Origin: Platanthera guangdongensis
Lineage: Eukaryota > Streptophyta > Magnoliopsida > Asparagales > Orchidaceae
Assembly: GCA_039583875.1 (NCBI GenBank)
Contig: CM077158.1
Location: forward strand, 239,615,447-239,679,446
Length of the DNA: 64,000 nt
Reading direction: 5' to 3'
The position numbers were made by a program, and so were the translations under genes. Below the pieces are notes generated by a model. It did no database searches, had not been told where the DNA came from, and saw nothing but the letters and a program-made list of their open reading frames with translations. The first letter of the stretch is position 1; every line of letters begins with the position of its first letter. Shown here piece by piece: positions 57,584 to 64,000 of the stretch.

Positions 57584-58324
57584 GTAAAAACAGAAGAAGT
57601 TTATAAATATAGATTGATTGTTATTATAATCAATAAACATAGTGTAAAATCTGTTTATTAGCATGAAATGGAGTCAAGCTTAGTGGCCTTGTGAACATTG
57701 GCAATATTATTACTTATTTTCTACAATTCCTCAATTACTCTTTCCATGTAATCTTCAATGTTTTCATTAATTACACTAGTTCTCTCCTCCTTGAATCTGG
57801 AGGGAAATCTATGGAATGGAAACTTCCATATGGAATAACTAGGGTTTAGGCTCCGTTTGGCACTGCGGAGGTCATGAATGTGGTGGTTATGAACCGTTGT
57901 CTGTGAAAGCCCGACCTGACCTAAGGAACTCAATTCACTTTTATGTTCAAACAAAGTTTTCTTCTCTTTGCAGCGATCTTAATTTCTATCCCGTTTTTGT
58001 CCAAACTCGCCGGAGCAAAAACACCACACCAAATGGAGCCTTTGCTAATTATTAATGTGCAATATACCGGCTTTATGGGTGATATCGAGTCGATTTCGAT
58101 CGAGTTAGGTTCGTCTCGAAATTGAAATTTTTGACTCGGAGTTGACTATATATCAAAATCAAATTCGAGCCGTGCCTTATCAAATTGAAATCAACTCAAT
58201 TCCAAGTAAGCTCGAATCAATTTCGAGCCTGCTCAAAATAAATTATTTTTTATTATAAAATTTTTTTAACATTATATATCCGGTGGCACCGATAATTGAG
58301 TCTAGTTTTCTGCTAAAATAATCA

Positions 58325-61300
58325 ATTTAATCGTAATAATAAATCGTTGTTGCGGCGGTTTTTTTAAAAATATTTTATTAGGGGCAGCGTAACATACACA
58401 TGGTATGTTGCCCATATGAAAAAATTTCAAATGTGACATACCATGCTCATGCAGGGGAGATTTTGTATGGACAAAATCATGTCTATTTATATGGCTGAGG
58501 AAGAAGTTCAGGGCAAAGTCATATCTATTTATATGGGCAAAATCATGGAGTTAGTTGTCGTAGATAACATGAGGTAAATGCGGATAAAACTTATCGTAAC
58601 TTCTTTCCTGAAGCTTTTCTCGGTCAAAAACACATATCATGTATATTTAATAGTCAAAGATGACTAAACTCTTTCACGCTTAGCATGAAACACAATGCTT
58701 GAAATGTTACTACGCTCGAAGCGAAAGTTGACTACCCTTTTGGTCGGTGCAGGAAGTCGCGATCTACTCAAGAGCAGGCGGTGCACAAGAACAGAGAAAC
58801 AAGAGCGGCGACGGGGACACATGAAAGAGGGCTAGGGCGCATGAAACAAACTTCGAGAATGTTACAACGCTCAAAGCATCCTTTATGACCGTCAAGTTTG
58901 GAACGACCTCTACGTTGCCCCCAACAAGGGTATTTATAAGCTAATCCTAAATCTCCGACGACGGGTTATTGAATGCCGAACAGATTCAAACCAAACCCAA
59001 TAAGAACCAATTACCATTATATATACATGAAAAGCATCATCAAAAGATGACCAGCCTCTTTCACACATATGAGAAAAAAACATCTCATCATTTCATCTTG
59101 TCTCATATCATACGATTCGGTGTCGAGTTTCATCGTTGCGGCTTCAAATTTTTTGAGAAAAAGAAGCTTGCTGACATGCATGATTCAGGGAAGTTTTTTT
59201 TTTTGGAGGAGGAATCTTGACACACTGATGGCATCAATATTTGGGCAGGGGGCTTACTCTGTAAAGTTTAAGGGGTAGTGAAGGGAGCAAGAGGTGGCCA
59301 TGTGGGGGTGCATGTGTGGGGCTGGTGCTAACTGCTAATAAAATGGAAAAGCCAAAACAAAGGAATCAACTTTCAAATGCCTTTCTAAAAAGAACCCATC
59401 CATCACTTCTCAGTAGCAGCAGTACTCATCTTATTCAGTGTTTAGCTTCTGAGAGCCAGCTATCAGGAAATGCATGCATGGGGCTGGCCAAAGCCTGCTT
59501 GTGGTCACAAAAAACCACTTAGTGTTGTTCCTGGTAGCTTCCAAAAGCTTCACACACAGCTGATAGCTCTTCTTTTTCTCCTTTCGACGGCTAGTGTCTT
59601 CGTCCATAAAGCCCGCTCACATGCACACCGACGGGGAGATAGAGATGAAAGATTTTGTAGTGAGACAGATCAATGTAAAGCATGTTGTCACTTGTCCAAA
59701 AAGATTTTTTTTTTTGAAAAAAAAGCATGGCATATCTGTGCATGTGTTAAATTTGTTTTATAAAAAAGTCCCTAAACTATGTTTGTTTTATGAAAAAAAG
59801 TCTGGTTTCATTAGTTTTTTAGAAGAACTCTTTAAAATTTGGATGAAAATTAATGGTTAAAGGGACCTATTTCATGAAACAAGTACAGTTTAGGGACCTT
59901 TTTCATGTGGAAAAATGTTTATAGACTTTAACCAAGTTTAGGGACTGCGCACGCGCGCAAGCACGGATGCGGATGTGCGTGCATCCACAAGCACACGAGT
60001 CACAGTGCACCACCCCCTTGCGCCGCACGATAGTACTCATGCCTCTCTTCTTTTCCACCTGCAACACACTACAACGATCGAACCCTAGTTCAATGGAAGA
60101 AATGCGTGAAATGTACGTTTTTTTGACAAAATAATTATTGAAGTACAATATTTTTGAAATAAATATTTTAAAAATAAAATGCCCATCCTGTTTTGAAAGT
60201 TATGTCGATAGCGGGTTCCAAGTCTATTATCAATCTTCCTTCATATTTAATTATATTATATAAATAATATATAAATATCAAAAGCTCAAGGGGATATCAT
60301 GATTTAGATATATACCTTTGTATTTTGAGTTTATTTTTGAAATGAATTAAAAATACGAAGTCATTAAATTTAAAATGAAAAGATAATATTGACATTCTGA
60401 ATGTTTCACTAATGACAACTTTTCTCTTTTATGAGCCACATAATACTTGGGGATAGCGTTTCAAGTTAGTTAGAGAATTTTCGGAGAGAAATAGAAGTTT
60501 TAATATTTTTACTATTGACACACCATGCATTCATGACCCTTCCTAGGGTCCAAACTTTACAAGTGTAAAAACAAAATATTCCTTTCTCTGAAGATTCTAA
60601 AATTTTTATCATAGACCTTACATAGCCTAAGGATGAAGCCATAAAAATTGGCACTTTATAAGATGATTTGGCCCATTAAAATTGGCTAATATCATTAGTG
60701 TGTAAACATCAAATATTTGCAAAAACTATATAAAAATATTTTCCAAAAACTCTCAAATTCTTTAGAGAGGTTCCTAATGTCATGGAACATTTATGTTTTA
60801 AATTTCACAACATTCAGAGCCATATTGAAGGAAAAATACACATTATATCATTTCTCAAGGTTTGTGGAACATAATATTCAAACAGAGATTGTGAGGCTAC
60901 AAACCTTCGCATGAGATATTCAACCACAATTTAGAAAGCCCAAACCAAGAGTGACAACTTTGATGTTGAGCCCTTGGACTTCGTGTTGCTGAGAGTGGCT
61001 CTAAAAGTCACTTGAAGTTGACTATTTGGGTGTGATAAATTTGTATTTCATTAAATCCAAACTATATGAGATGTGGCCTGCAAATAAGATCCGGAGCACA
61101 GATCTTAAAACCAAATGGACGAAAACTAGTCTTCATCCTCCTCTAGCCAATGGCAAGTATTTACCTAACCTGGAGCATAGAGAATGGCCTCTCTACGGCT
61201 GCTGAAGTCCTCCACGATCGGCCACCACCACCAACACCTTCATCTTGACGAGGCCGTCGATGGGTGGTGGTCCAGCAAACTATTGTCATAGGAGACGGAA

Positions 61301-62839
61301 AATCCAACTAGAATTCGATCTACCCCATTTCTCCACTGATTTTTATTGATTCAAGCCCAATTGGGCTCAATATCTTCCTAATTTGATCTAGGAAACTAAC
61401 ACTGGAGGAAAGGGGAGGAAACACACTTGATTGGGGTGTTGATGAGTGGGTATTCCTCCTTGGTGGCATGATGGTGACATGAATGATTAGCCCTTTTGGA
61501 AATCCTCAATCCTCCACCATTTCTCTTTCTTTCTAACTTGATTCCACTGGGGGGGGGGGGGTAGCAAAGTTATCTATGAGCTCAATATTGTGTTTAAAAG
61601 ATTGAAAGGAAGAATGTCATAAAGGGGGGCTCATGACTAGCTCTTTGCATGGCTACCCCTTTCTCCAAGTGTCCTCTTCCTGCCTCCCAGTAGCAAAAAG
61701 TTTTCAGTATATGATCAACTCTCTTTTTCAAGCATGTTGACTTGTTTGACTTTGTTAGCAATTTCAGATGATGTGGTATGCTGAGGTAGACCTCTTAAGA
61801 TCAGAATTAAATTAGTTAAGTGAATTGGGCATGAGGGGTGAGGGAATTAAGCTTTGATATTCATATAAGCAAACATTTGACCATGGTTGACTTTGATGTT
61901 GACCATGGTCAAAATAGTGATATGGCATGCCCCACATGAGTATTATGAACACCATGACTCCTCATGGTGGCCAATCGGTTTGGGTGATCCCAATTTGGTC
62001 AAGAGAGATCTAAATGGGGTCAATTGAGTAAGTTTGACCTAATATTGGCTAAAGTCCAATGTGATGATGTGTATGCTCATTCATGATATTCATGACCCCC
62101 ATTGATTTCTCATGGTGTCTATTAAGTTATGGCGGGATCAATTTAATCAAATTAAGTTCAATTGGGGTTAATTGGGCAAGGTTGACTGAATTGACCTAGC
62201 TTTGACTTAACCCATTTAATGTTGACTAATGAGGCAAATTAGGGTGCTATGACCCATTGATGGCTTACCTTAGGATTCTAGGCCCACTACCTAGTTCATG
62301 TCAGTCCAATGTGACACGTCACTCATGTTGGGTGTGGTTCCCATCCGAGTCGAAAAAACCACCGGGCGCGCTAGTTGCGGCTCGTGATTTCATTCTTGTT
62401 TTTTACACCTACATATATCTATATCATATTATAAAGAAATACTGAGATCTGCAAATAACATGAGTTCGAAATTGGAAGAAAATTAGGTGGCCGTCGGATT
62501 TCAGAGTTTTGATCATGAATCGTTGGATCAAACCAACCCTCTCTCTTCACATTTTACTAGGGGTCCTAAAGCTACTACTAGGGGTTCCTAAAGTTAGGTA
62601 GATAATATAAAAAAGCACGCTAAAAACTCAGATTTAAAAGCACCCACAAACCCACCTTTCATAGAATTAAAGATAAGCCCGACAGCCTGCACGCCCACAA
62701 GCCCGCCTAATTTTAAGCATTCATCATGGAATTCTATATTTAAACCCAAAAGCTTCAAACCTACCGGCAGTGTGAGACTAAACCAAGTAGAAGTAAAAAA
62801 AAATAATGGACGCGACTTTTTGTGGGTCAAGATGGTCTT
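58325..62839. other. No recognisable gene; unique and low-complexity intergenic DNA
   Basis: Beyond the array the sequence is AT-rich with short open frames only. None shows a known domain or convincing exon borders. 58380-58470 has short repeats of ACATACCATG/ATGGTATGTTGCC, and 59700-59830 has A/T homopolymers. 61200-61260 has a small GC-rich patch, and 61549-61561 a G run. 62340-62400 resembles LTR-type sequence but lacks a partner. No terminal repeats or target duplications were matched. Confidence 0.5.
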
Positions 62840-63290
62840 AAAACGAAAAGTGATCAACATGAAAGTTGTAGATCTCGACAAGATGAACAAAGTTTCATGT
62901 TGATCACCTTTTGATTTGGAGCCGTCTTGGCTTCCGATTTGGGCCTCAAAATAGGGGGCGGCGAGAGTGCAATAGTACAGCCTCTCGCCGCCCCCGATTT
63001 CGAAACCCAAATCGGAAGCCAAGACGACTCCAAATCAAAAGGTGATCAACACGAAAGTTGTTCGCCTCGCCGAGATCTACAACTTTCTGTTGATCAATTT
63101 TTGATTTGGAGCCGTCCTGGCTTCCGATTTGGGCCTCAAATCGGGGGCGGCGAGAGTGGTACAGTACAACCTCTCGCCGCCCCCGATTTCGAGGCCCAAA
63201 TCGGAATCCAATAATCCTCCAAATAAAAAGTGATCAACATGAAGTTGTTCGTCTCGCAGAGATCTACAACTTTCATGTTGATCACTTTGG
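62840..63290. repeat. Nested inverted and tandem repeats
   Basis: A 24-26 base motif around GTGATCAACATGAAAGTTGT and its inverse alternate with CTTCCGATTTGGGCCTCAAA and its inverse. Between the latter lies GGGGGCGGCGAGAG...CTCTCGCCGCCCCC. Two successive copies of the whole arrangement are visible (62840-63060 and 63030-63290). Each could form a long stem. Origin unknown; possibly part of an LTR or leader. Confidence 0.75.
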
Positions 63291-63689
63291 CGGCCGACTT
63301 CGGCTCCAAACAGAAGAAAAAGGGGGCAGCCCTCTTCGGGTCCGCAAGCAGGAAGCAAGGCCGGCGGCGTCTTGCTGCTCCAGCAAAACCGAAAAAGAGG
63401 GTCGGCAGCTCCTGCGGCTCCAGCAAACGAGGAAGAGAGCGATCGGCGGCTTCTGCGAACAGAAAACGGGAGAGGCCGGCGGATCCTTGCTGCTCCAAAA
63501 ACGGGAAGAAGGCGACCGGATCTGGCGGTTCCAGCAAGCACCAGGCGGCGGATCGGTTCCAGGAGAAATCGTGAAAAAGGGGGGAGCACCGTACGGTTTT
63601 CGCGAACAGGAGAGAAGGGGGGAGCGGGGGACCGATTTTTCTCAACCCTAATGCTGCACCATTTTTTTTGTATATATATTTTTATATTA
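63291..63689. other. GC-rich sequence without a supported gene
   Basis: Frames are open on both strands because of composition (CGGCGG, AGAAG, CAGCAA motifs). No domain is recognisable. A short TATATATATT tract (63671-63680) precedes the Helitron-like end. Confidence 0.5.
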
Positions 63690-64000
63690 CGAGCGACAGG
63701 CACGGGCCTCCGGTCCGATGGCCACGCGCCACAGTACCCGGCCGGCGACGGCGGGCTTCGTCCGCCACCCGCTCGAAGCCTGCCCAATTGCAAGAAGGTC
63801 GCCGCACTTGATCTGATTTTGGGAGGCGCCTTATTCGTGGCCATTGGAGGAACGTCATCTTTGACGTTGGGACGGATTTTTTCAATCCGTCTGGATAACG
63901 CTTATCACCTTTCTTGCATTTTCTTCTAGCAACTGTGCTTGTGTGATTGTTGGAGAAGAAGGTTGTGGTGTAAATCCTTTGTGGATTGTGTTTGTGGTGG
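63690..64000 (-). mobile_element. Helitron 3' end, copy 3 (extends out of window)
   Basis: Minus-strand 3' terminus GGCCCGTGCCTGTCGCTCG at 63690, next base T. Like copies 1 and 2 it ends CTCG. The next 90 bases (ACCCGGCCGGCGACGGCGGG, CGCTCGAAGCC) match copy 1 (ACCCGGCTGGCGACGACGG). After about 63790 the sequence differs from copy 1. The 5' end is not in the window or not recognised. Confidence 0.5.

Larger units (their letters stand above)
55728..58324 (+). repeat. Tandem unit 5, internally deleted
   Basis: 2597 bp: truncated 5' LTR (55728-55872), primer site at 55873, leader to about 56618, then directly a late PDR exon. Compared with unit 4 this skips about 4.5 kb (copia RT, 3' LTR, PDR NBD2). 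The unit ends at ATTTA 58325, after which the sequence is unique (ATCGTAATAATAAATCG), showing the original right flank. Confidence 0.88.

Noticed and set aside
59069..59860. Several short plus-strand frames
   Set aside because: No domain, exon border or codon pattern; A/T homopolymers disrupt the region.
63077..63844. 255-codon minus-strand frame and overlapping plus-strand frames
   Set aside because: GC-rich sequence with open frames on both strands, running through inverted repeats and a Helitron end; no domain recognised.

Overview
The window is nuclear DNA from a flowering plant. The evidence is intron-containing pieces of one plant PDR-type (ABCG) transporter gene, Ty1/copia and Ty3/gypsy retrotransposons with tRNA-Met-type primer sites, Helitrons, and hAT-like and Tourist-like MITEs. 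There is no operon structure and I see no RNA gene. The species cannot be told from the sequence. Almost everything is mobile or repeated DNA. The only host gene I recognise is the PDR transporter, and it is dead.

Layout. 1-10070 is a nest of old elements: a LINE end, two converging copia remnants, a 1.47-kb non-autonomous LTR element with intact target duplications, a hAT-like MITE, a minus-strand Helitron sitting in a TA microsatellite, and a plus-strand Helitron end. From about 10071 come the promoter and first exons of the transporter (ATG 10713). The gene is then split by a copia element (12480-17856, target duplication AATTC) and a gypsy-type gag-only element (18195-24931, target duplication CTCAG, carrying a 78-bp satellite and a hAT MITE). 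A Helitron in an intron (25819-26239) and a second, short copia element lacking gag and integrase (26382-29725, target duplication ACAGT) break it further. The 3' half of the gene follows.

26429-58324 is the striking part. A chimeric unit of about 7.3 kb (most of the short copia element plus the 3' half of the transporter and its 3' flank) is tandemly repeated: four near-full copies and a fifth with a large internal deletion. Units join at a 5-bp microhomology (ATTTA) between the LTR interior and the gene's 3' flank, with a short templated-looking insertion. Copies 1-4 carry a palindromic MITE inside the last exon. Copy 5 lacks the MITE and keeps reading frames that the others have lost. The second half of copy 4 and the start of copy 5 are rich in one-base indels that stop abruptly at about 56619, so part of this structure may be an assembly effect.

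58325-64000 holds no recognisable gene. It has a block of inverted and tandem repeats at 62840-63290 and another Helitron-like end at 63690.

Function. No working gene system is visible. The transporter has premature stops and frameshifts in both halves, and every retroelement with coding sequence is broken. The interest lies in the structure: how a retrotransposon-gene chimera became an array, and several non-autonomous elements with unusual ends or internal arrays. Exon borders, junctions and lesions were read by eye.
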